Shown one piece after another: positions 1 through 8,820 of a stretch of DNA of 64,000 nt. The position numbers and the translations under genes are program-made. A model generated the notes under the pieces. It had not been told where the DNA came from. It was given only the letters and a program-made list of their open reading frames with translations, and did not search any database. This DNA comes from an uncultured Pseudomonadota bacterium (GTDB lineage: Bacteria > Myxococcota_A > UBA796 > GCA-2862545): positions 62,001 to 126,000 of the forward strand of contig CAJXTB010000013.1 in NCBI GenBank assembly GCA_913061235.1, read 5' to 3'. Every line of letters starts with the position of its first letter. The stretch's first letter is position 1.

Positions 1-397
1 GATGCTTCGTCGCTGCGCCCCTTGCGTACAGGAGTACGCTTCGGGGGCTTGCTCCTCGCCTCGAACCCCATCTCCCGCCGCACTGCTCCATCATGGGTGT
101 AGCTGAGTCTTGCGAGGCGCTTTGCGCTCGCGTTTGGGTCTTGCGAGGCGCTTTGCGCTCGCGTTTCAGGGCCTGGCTCCGTGCTTTGCACGGTCTGGGC
201 TTCCTCACTGACCGTCAGGCAGACCATTCAATTCGGACTCGGCTGGTGCCGGCGCTTGCCCTGACCCTCCACCCGCCAGGACTGCCCGCAGTGGAAACAA
301 CGGCTGCGGTGTCGCTGCGGACCCCCGTCAGATCAGCGACCGATGCCCAGTGAGGGGGCGCCCAGTACGAAGCTGTACCAACAACCCAGGACGTCCC
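1..397. other. Upstream non-coding stretch with hairpin
   Basis: No convincing gene is seen. Positions 17-48 can fold: GCGTAC (24-29) pairs with GTACGC (34-39) across a 4-base loop, flanked by GCCCC (17-21) and GGGGC (44-48). A 29-bp direct repeat follows at 107-166. Short ORFs here look like shadows. An AGGA motif just before position 398 probably serves the first gene. Confidence 0.4.
107..166. repeat. 29-bp direct repeat, two copies
   Basis: Copies at 107-135 and 138-166 are identical and separated by two bases. Each contains GCGAG and CTCGC arms, so each copy can form its own small hairpin. The function is unknown and no coding frame explains it. Confidence 0.75.
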
Positions 398-1924
398 ATG
401 CTTCGCTCTTCGCTCCTCACTGTTCTTGCCGCACTCCTGCTGGTGCCTGCAGACGCCCTGGTGACGTCGCTGACATCTGCCGCTGCCCCAGGTCTCCTCT
501 CCACGGCTCAAGCTGCGGACTTCACGGGAAGAATCCGCAACGTCAGAATCAAGAAGAAGCGCGTTGGAAGTGGATTTCGCGTGGTCACTCAGACCGCGGG
601 TGAGTTCGCCGGTGTGGCCAGCGTGCAGACCATTGTGCGCGTGTCTGGGGCCTCCGATGACGTGCTGGACGAACTCACAGCGCAGTCCCACGCAAACACA
701 CGGGTCGTTGGGTTCGGACCGGACGAGAGCGGCCTCTCCGATGGTGATACCGTCACTATCTTGCTCAGCAATGACCCCGATGACGACTTTGATTGGGACG
801 ATGCAGACGATGGCTACACTACCGAAGAGCGCTCGCGCCTAGAGTTGGTCTACGACGGCGACTTGGGCGAAGCGCGGGGAGAAGCGGGTCAGCGGGTCCG
901 CGTTCGGGTGAACAATCGCGGCGCGCTGCGCGTGGTGCTGACCAACGATGATGGCAGTTGGGACCCGCAGAGTGTCGCGAGCATTGGCTATCTGCTGGAA
1001 GGCCAGGCCGGAATTGGGGTGACCATCGACGAGGTCCGCCAGCGCTGGGTGACCGACGTCCAGGCCGACCTGACCGACTACGATGTGGTGAGTGTGGAGA
1101 CGACGCTGCTCGATGCACAGGGCGGCATTGTGGACACGCTGCTGGAGACGTCGTCTCTGACGGGTCTGCCGGCGCCTGGACTCGATTCGATTGCCGTTCG
1201 GGAGAACCGACGCGGCGAAGCAAAGCTGGTGACGTGGACAACGTCAGAAGGTGGGCCGGCTAGCCTTAGCGTGGAGCTCACAGATGCTGAGACGGGGGAG
1301 ACAACGGTGTCTGCGGTGGACAGCACTCCTGCGTTTACCGAGCGCACCTACACCTACGAGGGCCTTGAGTTTGACCCTGGCGAGAGCCCGACGGACTACG
1401 TCTACCTGTGCCTCATCGACATGATTAGCGCAGAGGGAGACCCCGTCGGCGAGCAATACGAGGTGGAACTCACTGTGCCGGTCTTGGCAGAAGGCGAAGA
1501 GTTCGCAGTCGACGTGGCCTCCTTCGCAGACGGCACTGGCTCGGTCAGCTTCCTCAACACAGGTGACGGCCTGCACGTGGTCGGCGCACTCTGGAATGAC
1601 GAAGCTGCACAAGCAGAGTCGTTCAACCTCATCTTCGAAGAGCCCTTTGAGGGACCGGCTCCGCTTGAGACGGAGGTCAATGTGCAGCTCGTGAGCCAGT
1701 TCGACAAGTGGGTCCAGACGGGAGCTGTTGCGCAAGTGGGGGCCTACAGTCTGACCGCCTCGCTCACCACGAGCGACGGTGAAGTACTGGATACGATGCG
1801 CGCTTCCGGCAGTGGCACCGGTTCGGTCAAAGAAGGCGAGATTGTCGCTGGAACGGTCGTGACTATTGGCGACAAGGAAGTCATTCTCAACATCGGCTTC
1901 AAGTCAGAGGGGAGCGGTTCGTAG
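398..1924 (+). CDS. Secreted protein of unknown function, 508 aa
   Basis: I do not recognise this family. The ATG at 398 is chosen because it starts a signal peptide (MLRSS followed by a hydrophobic core, then an Ala-rich cleavage zone ending near AQA-A) and has AGGA about 8 bases upstream; an in-frame start at 350 would put 16 untypical residues before it. The mature part has many Val/Thr/Ser strands and acidic loops, consistent with an all-beta extracellular protein, and there is no lipobox or C-terminal anchor. An Asp-rich run lies around residues 125-140. It stands alone: the next gene is convergent. The export call is fairly safe; the function is open. Confidence 0.75.
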   Translation: MLRSSLLTVLAALLLVPADALVTSLTSAAAPGLLSTAQAADFTGRIRNVRIKKKRVGSGFRVVTQTAGEFAGVASVQTIVRVSGASDDVLDELTAQSHANTRVVGFGPDESGLSDGDTVTILLSNDPDDDFDWDDADDGYTTEERSRLELVYDGDLGEARGEAGQRVRVRVNNRGALRVVLTNDDGSWDPQSVASIGYLLEGQAGIGVTIDEVRQRWVTDVQADLTDYDVVSVETTLLDAQGGIVDTLLETSSLTGLPAPGLDSIAVRENRRGEAKLVTWTTSEGGPASLSVELTDAETGETTVSAVDSTPAFTERTYTYEGLEFDPGESPTDYVYLCLIDMISAEGDPVGEQYEVELTVPVLAEGEEFAVDVASFADGTGSVSFLNTGDGLHVVGALWNDEAAQAESFNLIFEEPFEGPAPLETEVNVQLVSQFDKWVQTGAVAQVGAYSLTASLTTSDGEVLDTMRASGSGTGSVKEGEIVAGTVVTIGDKEVILNIGFKSEGSGS

Positions 1925-1980
1925 CTTTGGGGCTCGCTTGCGTTGGAGGTAGTCAGGGCAGCGAGCCTGGCCGGAATGGG

Positions 1981-2835
1981 TCAGGAGGTCAACGTCCGCG
2001 GAACCAAGTCATCTAGCCGTGTCGCGTCGACCTCCATGACGCCGTCGGCGGCCATGTCGACCATGTCCCCGAAGCCCTTGCCGAAGGCCAGCTGTTCGTG
2101 ATGGAACAGTGCTCGTGAAAAGACCGGCTGCAGCGTGCGGTCGTCGACCCCGTGCATGGTCATCATGAGGAAGTTCATGCGGTCCGGGTCATTCAAGATG
2201 GCATGCAGCGGGCTGTTTTCGTCAATCACATGCATGGCGGTGAAGGCCATGACGAAGACGGGAACATGTTGTCGGACAAGCTCGACATCCACCAACCTGC
2301 GAAAGCTCTCGTCGCCGTTTGGCTCCTCTAGCAGGACACCGATGTGAAGGGTGACGTCTAAGATGGGTGTGGTGCGTTCGTTCAGCATGCGGATGTGCAG
2401 GGTCGGGACACCTTGTCGGTCATGCACCGCCATGACGCTCGAGAATGCAACGCGCGCCTCGGGCAGCGAGAACTTCGCGTACAGGATGGCGGTCACCACG
2501 GCTACACCCGCTAGGCCAATGAAGGACTCTAGCGTGACCAAGAGGTTGGCCCAGGGGGTGACCGGCGTCATGCCGCCGTAGCCAATGGTCGACAATGTCT
2601 GAACGCTGAACCACAGCCGGTCCATCAGCGAGGACGCCCCTCGTACGCCGTTGGGGTCGAGGGAGAACAGTCCGGCGAAGAAGAGGCAGGCACCGGAATA
2701 TGCCGCAAACGCCAGCGCCATGGTCACCGTCCACGACGCCCCCATCAGTCGGGGGTAGATGTCTTGCAGCAGGCGGTTTGGCGTGCCTCTTACCCGCCAG
2801 CGTATGCCATCACGGAAGTTGGAACGATTGGCCAC
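1981..2835 (-). CDS. Inward-rectifier potassium channel, KirBac type
   Basis: Predicted inner-membrane potassium channel of the bacterial Kir family. There are two membrane helices flanking a pore loop with the selectivity filter TIGYG, then a cytoplasmic immunoglobulin-like domain containing the family segments FVMAFTAMHVIDENSPL and LMMTMHGVDD. The residue after GYG is Gly rather than the frequent Asp. The gene follows the upstream lipoprotein gene directly. The GTG at 2835 starts one base after that gene's stop, suggesting translational coupling; GTG at 2850 and TTG at 2892 are alternatives that would overlap it. The length, about 284 residues, is normal for KirBac proteins. The family call is secure; start and gating ligand are not. 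Confidence 0.88.
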   Translation of the reverse strand: MANRSNFRDGIRWRVRGTPNRLLQDIYPRLMGASWTVTMALAFAAYSGACLFFAGLFSLDPNGVRGASSLMDRLWFSVQTLSTIGYGGMTPVTPWANLLVTLESFIGLAGVAVVTAILYAKFSLPEARVAFSSVMAVHDRQGVPTLHIRMLNERTTPILDVTLHIGVLLEEPNGDESFRRLVDVELVRQHVPVFVMAFTAMHVIDENSPLHAILNDPDRMNFLMMTMHGVDDRTLQPVFSRALFHHEQLAFGKGFGDMVDMAADGVMEVDATRLDDLVPRTLTS

Positions 2836-2836
2836 G

Positions 2837-4552
2837 CTATGGCGCTTCACAGGTCGAGGAAGCGCCGCAAACAAGCGGGTCTTCGCACACAACTTGGTCG
2901 TTGCAGGCCTGCCCTTGTGTCGCCCAGAGCGGTAGCGGGTAGGCGTCTAGTGTCGCCCGTCCGCTAACGGCTCCGCGAAGCCGGAACAGGCTGTGGTCGG
3001 GGCTGACCTGCAGCGCGGTCGCCTCGCCAGCGGGCAGAGCTGGTACGGATGCGGGAAGGGGACGCTGTGTGCCGTCTTCCCAGGTGCGGACGAGCTTCGG
3101 GTCGTCTCGGACTTCGAAGTACCAGTCTCCGTTGCGGCGGTCTTGGGTCATGGAGAGCACCAGGCCGTCGAAGGTGTGACGCAGGGTGGCTGTGCCGGAG
3201 ATAGAATCGTAGACCCAGACCTCACCGGTTCCGCTCACTTCGCCAGCGAGTGCCACGAACACCGACCCATCTCGCGCTGAAGACAGGTTGATGATGGTGC
3301 GGTCAAAGGCGTGGACCAAGCGCCAGGACGGTTCGACGCCGGCCTCGGGTAGGGTGAACTGAACGAGGCGACCAAGGGTCTCCGTGGCGCAGCAGTTGTC
3401 GGTGGATGGCGTACACCAGTCGTCGGTGGTGGGATCGCAGGTGGTGCAGGTGTCGTCGGTGCTGCACATGTTCGAGCGGAAGTTGCCGACGAAGTAGGTG
3501 TCGCCTGGACCCACTGCGAGGCCGGTCGGGGTGGTCATGCGTCGGCCGCCGGGCCCGCTGGTGACGGGTGTGTCGAGGTAGCCAGTGGAGATGAACGGCG
3601 CGTCCAAGAAGCCTGGGCAGGTGCCTTGCTCGGCGCATCCGCAGGTTGGGTCTGTCTCATCGCAGGTGTACAGAAGGGTGATGCCATTCTGCGCTTGGCA
3701 CCCGCATGTGGCACAGCACTGGTAGAGCACCACAACACGGCCTTTTGTGGGGTCGGGGTCTACCAGACCGTAGCCCATGTTTTGGTTGGCGTTGCCGAAG
3801 TACCGCGTGGCGGTGTCCTCGGACTGGTCCACGTGTACGGTCCAGTCGGGACCGGAGACCAGCGTGGTCAGGTAGGTGTCGCAGGCGTAGTCAAAGTCGA
3901 TGTCCCAGATGGACCCCAGGCTTGCCGTCAGGTCGGCGGGGTCGACGATGCATTCCTCGCAGACGTCTTCGTCTACGAGTCCGTCGCAGTCGTTGTCAAA
4001 GCCGTCGCAGGACACCTCTTCGTCTTCCACTCCGATGCCGTTGCACTGCCAGTCTCCGTCAATGCATGAAGGGGCGTCCAAGGCGCACACACCCAAGCAG
4101 GCGTCGTTCGGAACGGGAGAGTTGTCGTCTTCGCATGCGACACATTCTCCGTCGTCGCAGAATGGTCGGTCGCCGGAACACGGGTTCGGGTCGCAGCGGT
4201 CCGGAGGGGTGGTGTCGGCGTCGGCGTCGGTGTCTGGTTCCGTGTCGGCGTCGGTGTCTGGTTCCGTGTCGGCGTCGGTGTCTGGTTCCGTGTCAGCGTC
4301 GGTGTCTGTGTCGACGGTGTCCGAGTCTGGGTCAGCGGTGTCCGCATCGGTGTCGGAGTCCGGGTCCGCGGTGTCTGCATCGGTGTCCGAGTCGGAATCA
4401 GCGTCGGAGTCGGAGTCCGCTTCCGAGTCGGACCCCGTGTCGGTGTCTACGTCCACTATGGTGTCTGTGTCGACGTCAGGGTCGACTGCGTTGGGCTTAC
4501 AGCCGGCCAACACGAACAGAGAGACGAAGGCGAGCCGAAGGGCGAGGGTCAT
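2837..4552 (-). CDS. Asp/Thr-stalk lipoprotein with MopE-type motif, 571 aa
   Basis: Predicted lipoprotein. The ATG at 4552 gives a signal peptide ending in the lipobox LAGC, with GGAG upstream. After the Cys comes an acidic stalk of about 90 residues built from repeating Asp-Thr/Asp-Ser/Asp-Ala pairs with Glu-Pro inserts. A Cys-rich segment follows, containing the MopE-like motif DGFDNDCDGLVDED, known from copper- or calcium-binding surface proteins. The C-terminal 350 residues have repeated strand patterns that could be a beta-propeller, plus Cys clusters. The stalk resembles SD-repeat spacers that hold a domain away from the cell surface. The following KirBac gene is coupled to it, though I see no functional link. 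Ligand and partner are unknown. Confidence 0.78.
   Translation of the reverse strand: MTLALRLAFVSLFVLAGCKPNAVDPDVDTDTIVDVDTDTGSDSEADSDSDADSDSDTDADTADPDSDTDADTADPDSDTVDTDTDADTEPDTDADTEPDTDADTEPDTDADADTTPPDRCDPNPCSGDRPFCDDGECVACEDDNSPVPNDACLGVCALDAPSCIDGDWQCNGIGVEDEEVSCDGFDNDCDGLVDEDVCEECIVDPADLTASLGSIWDIDFDYACDTYLTTLVSGPDWTVHVDQSEDTATRYFGNANQNMGYGLVDPDPTKGRVVVLYQCCATCGCQAQNGITLLYTCDETDPTCGCAEQGTCPGFLDAPFISTGYLDTPVTSGPGGRRMTTPTGLAVGPGDTYFVGNFRSNMCSTDDTCTTCDPTTDDWCTPSTDNCCATETLGRLVQFTLPEAGVEPSWRLVHAFDRTIINLSSARDGSVFVALAGEVSGTGEVWVYDSISGTATLRHTFDGLVLSMTQDRRNGDWYFEVRDDPKLVRTWEDGTQRPLPASVPALPAGEATALQVSPDHSLFRLRGAVSGRATLDAYPLPLWATQGQACNDQVVCEDPLVCGASSTCEAP
4215..4310 (-). repeat. 24-bp tandem repeat encoding acidic stalk
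   Basis: Three near-identical 24-bp units encode Asp/Thr/Glu-Pro residues of the lipoprotein stalk. They are in frame, so copy-number change would alter stalk length without breaking the gene. Confidence 0.7.
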
Positions 4553-4810
4553 GGAGTCTCCGAGAGTGCGACAACGGCAGTGGCCGCCCGCCAATGGTGG
4601 GACGCACCGGGTGCACGGTAGTCCAGAGTGCCACACGATGCCCATCGCTGTTGTCATTCGTAGGATTTGCGTGCGTAGGAGGTACCGACGAATCGTTGGA
4701 TCGCTGGTTGCTACCGTCCGAATGCAATCGCACTGCAAAGTCGGATTCGCCCTTACGGGACAACATGGCGAATTCATGACCGGTGAAGGGCCAAGAGGGG
4801 CGATCTTACC

Positions 4811-4818
4811 GGTACTGT
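4811..4818 (+). promoter_or_regulatory. Candidate -10 box (GGTACTGT), leaderless start
   Basis: GGTACTGT ends six bases before the ATG at 4825. If TACTGT is the -10 element, transcription would start at about the A of the ATG, giving a leaderless mRNA. The absence of a Shine-Dalgarno sequence fits. It is based on one motif only. Confidence 0.3.
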
Positions 4819-4824
4819 GCGCGG

Positions 4825-7599
4825 ATGTCATCTACAGCCAAAGTCCACGCCAAACAATTGCATCGCCACCTGGGTCTGTGGTCGGTGGTGAGCATCAGTG
4901 TCGGAGCCATGATGGGCTCGGGCATCTTTGTGCTCCCGCTGCTGGCCGCCGAAGTAGCGGGGCCCTGGGTGGCTCTGTCCTACGTACTCGCTGGCTTTAT
5001 CGTGCTTCCAGCCATGCTCTCCAAGGCCGAACTGGCGACAGCTATGCCCGTGTCAGGTGGAACGTACGTCTACTTAGACCGCAGCATGGGCCCTTGGATG
5101 GGCACCATTGGGGGTCTTGGTACGTGGCTCGCGCTCTCCGCGAAGACCGCCTTCGCGTTGGTGGGTCTTGGTGCTTACTTGGTGATCTTCAGCAGCTTTC
5201 CACCGGTTCTGTTCAGCCTGCTGGTTCTAGCTGCGCTGGTCGCCTTGAACATCTTGGGTGCGGGAAAGGCCTCAACGCTTCAGGTCATTGTGGTTGTGGG
5301 CTCTGCGGCGTCGCTGGTGGTGTTCGCGATGTTCGGGATCTCGGCCGCCGAGTGGGTCAACCTCACGCCAGCGTTTCCCGAGGGCGGCACTGGGATCTTG
5401 GCTGGGGCCGGGTTTGTGTTCGTCTCCTACAATGGCGTGACCAAGGTCTGTTCAGTAGCCGAGGAAATTGTAGAACCAGAGCGAAATATTCCGCTTGGCA
5501 TGGCCATTTCTCTGGTGGGAGTGATGGCGTTGTACGCCTTGATTGCCATGGTTGTGACAGGCAATGTTGACTACACTCAGACCCACCATGATGTGACGCC
5601 CATCGCCACGGCTGCCAAGGCGATTTTTGGAGAGACCGGCGCTCTCGTGATGTCCGCTGTTGCCGTGGCTGGGCTAATCTCCATGTGCAACGCTGGAGTG
5701 CTGGCCACCGCAAGATTCCCCTTCGCCATGAGCCGTGATGGGCTGATGCCCGGCTTCCTGGCTCGCATTCATACCAAGACTGGAACGCCGGCTTGGGCGA
5801 TTGGTTTCACCGCTCTGCTGCTTGTGCTTCTGGTCACGGCCTTGCCGGTCTACAGCCTCGCCAAGCTGGCCAGTGGCTTCACCATCTTCATCTTCTGCGT
5901 GGTCAACGCGGCGGTGGTCGTGCTGCGCGAGACATCTCCGGCATGGTACCGGCCCACGTTCAAGAGCCCTTGGTATCCGTGGACCCAGCTGCTCGGCATG
6001 CTGGGATGTATGGCGGTCCTGATCAGCCTGGGCTGGTTTCCTATGATGGGCATCGCTCTCGCGATTTTCGTGGGTACGAGCTGGTTCTTTGCGTATGGCC
6101 GGAGCCGCACCACCCGCACATCTGCGCTGGTACACCTGTACGAGCCCGCCGTTGTTGCTCGGACAGAAGAGGAAGAGAGCGTTCAGCTCGGTCCAGACGA
6201 GGTTCCTCGCGTGGTGGTCCCGGTCTTCGGTCACGAGCCCGCCCCGGGACGATTGGTTCGCTTAGCAGCGGCCTTTGCTGATGCTGGAGCCCTGGAGATT
6301 CTACGACTGGAGGAGGTCCCCCACGGCATGGACCTGGGGCACCTGATTCCCACTGACGACCAGATGGCCCGCCTGGCAAAGCAGAGCCGCGCGCTCGCTG
6401 CGGACCGGCACCTGGACGTCGAGTTCAAGGACGTCATCACCCACAATGCCCAGCGTGCCCTGCGAGACCACGCCCGTAGTTCTCGTGCCGAGTGGATTGT
6501 GATGGAGGGACCCAAGCGTCAGGGCCTGCGCTACTTGGTGCGTCATCCCATGTCCTGGTGGTTGGACCATGCGCCCTGTGACCTCGCTGTGTTCGACGAC
6601 CGCAGGCCGCCGGTACCGGAGCGCGAGAAATCGCCTGCTGCGGACCCCGACGCGCTTGAGGACGGGACCACGCTGATGGAGGTCCGCGAGGGTTTCACCC
6701 GTCTGCTCGTTCTGGCTGAGCCGGGCCCCTACGACACGATGCTCATCCATGTGGCCGACTCGCTGGCGAAGCAGAACATGGCGTCCATCACGCTGCTCAG
6801 AGTGGTTCCAACCGCCACAAGTGACGCTGGAATCGAGGGACAGAAAGGCTACCACCGCGAGCTCATGTCGCTGTCTAGCTCACATCTCAAGAGCATCGTG
6901 CTGCGCAGTGACGACCACGAACGAGCCATCACCGAGGTGTCATCGGAGTACGACCTGCTGATTATGGGAGCAGCGGCGGAGCGCGGCTGGCGCACCCTTG
7001 TCTTTGGTTCCGGCACCCAACGCATCGCGGATGCCGCGGCTTGCTCGGTGCTCCGTCTCAAGTCGCCCCAGGACCGGGTTCACCATCGCTTGCCATCCAA
7101 GGCAGATATCCCCACGGCGGGATTCGCTCTGGTGCCGTATCTGGAAGCCGGAGCTCTGCGGACGGGCTTTGCTGCTGGCTCCAAAAAGGAGCTGTTCTCG
7201 CGGATTGCAGGCACCCTGGACATCGATGGAGACGGCGTCTCAGAGGAGGCCATGCAAGCGTCCCTGTGGAGGCGCGAGGACCGTCAGAACACGGCTCTTG
7301 CTGGCGGCGTCGCGCTCACAGCGACCGTCGTACCGGGGTTGGGCACCACCCAGCTCGGTGTCTTTCTGCTAGACCAGCCCGTTGACTACGCATCTTTGGG
7401 ACGAGACCGCGTGGATGTCGTCTTTGTGGTGCTAGCGCCACCCCAGGAGCGCATGGACCAGCTGTGGCTCGTAGACCGACTTCACGAGATGATTCGCCGG
7501 ACAACCTTGGTCAAGGACCTGCGAGCCGCGTCGGATGCGGAGGGGCTGTATTCGGCGCTCGAAGCAGCCGAGACTGCGGTTGAGGCTCTAGAGGGCTAG
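4825..7599 (+). CDS. APC-family permease fused to USP domains and degenerate EIIA domain
   Basis: Predicted inner-membrane amino-acid transporter with a large cytoplasmic tail, 924 aa. Residues 1-440 are an APC-superfamily permease (SVGAMMGSGIFVLP near the N-terminus, about 12 helices). Two universal-stress-protein-like segments follow, about 460-605 and 624-750; the second has the GAAAERGW and SVLRL elements. Residues 758-922 match the PTS EIIA type-2 fold (SKKELF, RREDRQNTALAGGVAL, VDVVFVVLAP, LRAASDAEGLYSAL). The phospho-acceptor His that normally follows GIAxP is missing: the sequence reads GGVALTATVV. The domain is therefore probably a sensor or lock rather than a phosphocarrier. ATG 4825 is preferred over GTG 4783. 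Substrate unknown. Confidence 0.85.
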   Translation: MSSTAKVHAKQLHRHLGLWSVVSISVGAMMGSGIFVLPLLAAEVAGPWVALSYVLAGFIVLPAMLSKAELATAMPVSGGTYVYLDRSMGPWMGTIGGLGTWLALSAKTAFALVGLGAYLVIFSSFPPVLFSLLVLAALVALNILGAGKASTLQVIVVVGSAASLVVFAMFGISAAEWVNLTPAFPEGGTGILAGAGFVFVSYNGVTKVCSVAEEIVEPERNIPLGMAISLVGVMALYALIAMVVTGNVDYTQTHHDVTPIATAAKAIFGETGALVMSAVAVAGLISMCNAGVLATARFPFAMSRDGLMPGFLARIHTKTGTPAWAIGFTALLLVLLVTALPVYSLAKLASGFTIFIFCVVNAAVVVLRETSPAWYRPTFKSPWYPWTQLLGMLGCMAVLISLGWFPMMGIALAIFVGTSWFFAYGRSRTTRTSALVHLYEPAVVARTEEEESVQLGPDEVPRVVVPVFGHEPAPGRLVRLAAAFADAGALEILRLEEVPHGMDLGHLIPTDDQMARLAKQSRALAADRHLDVEFKDVITHNAQRALRDHARSSRAEWIVMEGPKRQGLRYLVRHPMSWWLDHAPCDLAVFDDRRPPVPEREKSPAADPDALEDGTTLMEVREGFTRLLVLAEPGPYDTMLIHVADSLAKQNMASITLLRVVPTATSDAGIEGQKGYHRELMSLSSSHLKSIVLRSDDHERAITEVSSEYDLLIMGAAAERGWRTLVFGSGTQRIADAAACSVLRLKSPQDRVHHRLPSKADIPTAGFALVPYLEAGALRTGFAAGSKKELFSRIAGTLDIDGDGVSEEAMQASLWRREDRQNTALAGGVALTATVVPGLGTTQLGVFLLDQPVDYASLGRDRVDVVFVVLAPPQERMDQLWLVDRLHEMIRRTTLVKDLRAASDAEGLYSALEAAETAVEALEG

Positions 7600-7953
7600 C
7601 GCTTGTCGCAGACGACGGGTGAAGCCGTGGCTTCGACAACCGTTAACGTCATGGCGGAGTTTGGGGCGCGTGCGTCAGCCTTCAGAACTTGACGCCGCCA
7701 GACGAGTTCTTTGAAGATTCGACTGTGTAGATGAAGAGGCCCTCAGGCTTGCAGTTCGCCGTTGCCGTCGGGCCCGGATTCCGAAATCGCGGCCCCCCCA
7801 ATGCGAGTGCATTCGCCCGGCTCTTGGCGTATCGAACCGCTGAACTCGAGAAATCAAGGGGGCTGCTTTCCCACCTCGGTCTCCGGACTCAAGGAACTCT
7901 TGGTCTTGAACGGCCAGCGAACTTGGTGGTAAACTAGCTTTTAGGGAGAATCA
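7600..7953. other. Intergenic region with promoter and inverted repeat
   Basis: No full gene is seen. An inverted repeat just after the permease stop (TTGTCG 7603-7608 with CGACAA 7634-7639, inner stem GAAGCC/GGCTTC 7621-7634) might terminate transcription but lacks a T run. On the minus strand, about 25 codons ending at 7682 read like a decayed C-terminus, too short to assign. The promoter of the next gene lies at 7906-7935. Confidence 0.4.
7906..7935 (+). promoter_or_regulatory. Sigma70-like promoter of C1q-domain gene
   Basis: TTGAAC (7906-7911) and TAAACT (7930-7935) are 18 bases apart, the -10 being preceded by GG. AGGGAG (7943-7948) is a Shine-Dalgarno sequence before the ATG at 7954. 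The same GGTAAACT occurs before the gene at 41399. Confidence 0.5.
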
Positions 7954-8775
7954 ATGCGTCTCACATCTGTCATCGTTGCGTGCCTATTACCCATGTTGGC
8001 ACAGGCCGTTCCCACCCAGACTCGGCACCAAGGACGTCTGCTGGACGTCAACGGTACCCCGGTCAATGGCACCGTCAACCTTACATTCGCGCTGCACTTG
8101 GACGCGACAACTACGTCGACCGTTTGGACCGAGTCCCATGCCGGTACCGTACTCGAAGATGGTGTTTATTCCGTGACCCTGGGCGAATCCAGCACGCTGG
8201 ATTCCTCGGTGTTCACGGGCAGCACGCTGTGGTTGTCAGTGACGACGCCTAGCGGCGAGCTGGGGCCGAGAACCGCTGTTCTCTCGGTGCCTTACGCGGT
8301 CCAGGCGGGCAGTGTGAGCGGTCCCGTCAACGCTACGTCGCTCACGATGCCTTCGCGGCCTGCGTTCTTCGCGCGTGCCCCTGCTGCCACTACCGAAGAC
8401 GCCGGCTGGACCGACACAATTGCGTTCACCGATACGGGCGCTGGTGCCTTTGACAACGGTGGCCACTTCTCGGCGGGCGTCTTCACAGCCCCGGTCGACG
8501 GCCTGTACTTCTTCACCTCATCGATTCGCATGGACAGCGTGAACAGCAACCACATGCGCATCATCATTGGAACGAATGGAAGCACCGATAACAACAGTAA
8601 TCCACACACTATCATAGGGTCGCCGTCTACTAATTACCACAGCCTGGTGGTCTCCGGCTTGAAGCACCTGAGCGCGAACGAGACCGCAAGCGTGAAGGTC
8701 TACGTGAACGGCGACTCTAGCTGGACGCGACAGACGGAAGGTAGCTTCTCTGGGTACCTCGTCTCTGAGCTCTGA
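7954..8775 (+). CDS. Secreted C1q-domain protein, 273 aa
   Basis: Exported protein with two modules. Residues 1-18 are a signal peptide ending AQA. Residues 20-115 form the N-terminal module that begins HQGRLLDVNGTPVNG and ends LSVPYAVQA; this module is common in bacterial secreted proteins and recurs here in the genes at 30097 and 41399. Residues 130-273 are a C1q/TNF-like jelly roll, shown by RPAFFARAP, the segment around FDNGGHFSAGVFTAPVDGLY, and the closing SGYLVSEL. C1q domains usually trimerise and bind ligands, so a surface or matrix binding role is likely. The start is fixed by the signal peptide and Shine-Dalgarno sequence. The ligand is unknown. Confidence 0.85.
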   Translation: MRLTSVIVACLLPMLAQAVPTQTRHQGRLLDVNGTPVNGTVNLTFALHLDATTTSTVWTESHAGTVLEDGVYSVTLGESSTLDSSVFTGSTLWLSVTTPSGELGPRTAVLSVPYAVQAGSVSGPVNATSLTMPSRPAFFARAPAATTEDAGWTDTIAFTDTGAGAFDNGGHFSAGVFTAPVDGLYFFTSSIRMDSVNSNHMRIIIGTNGSTDNNSNPHTIIGSPSTNYHSLVVSGLKHLSANETASVKVYVNGDSSWTRQTEGSFSGYLVSEL

Positions 8776-8820
8776 CTCGGTGTTTGCCCGCCGTTGGAAG
8801 AACAATGGCGGTGAGGGGAC

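Noticed and set aside
3706-5570. Two long plus-strand open frames full of Arg or Ser/Val-Ser
   Set aside because: They are antisense to the Asp/Thr repeat stalk at 4200-4450 and to the permease start; their composition mirrors the repeat and there is no Shine-Dalgarno sequence or signal.
7603-7639. Rho-independent terminator after the permease gene
   Set aside because: An inverted repeat exists but there is no T run after it.
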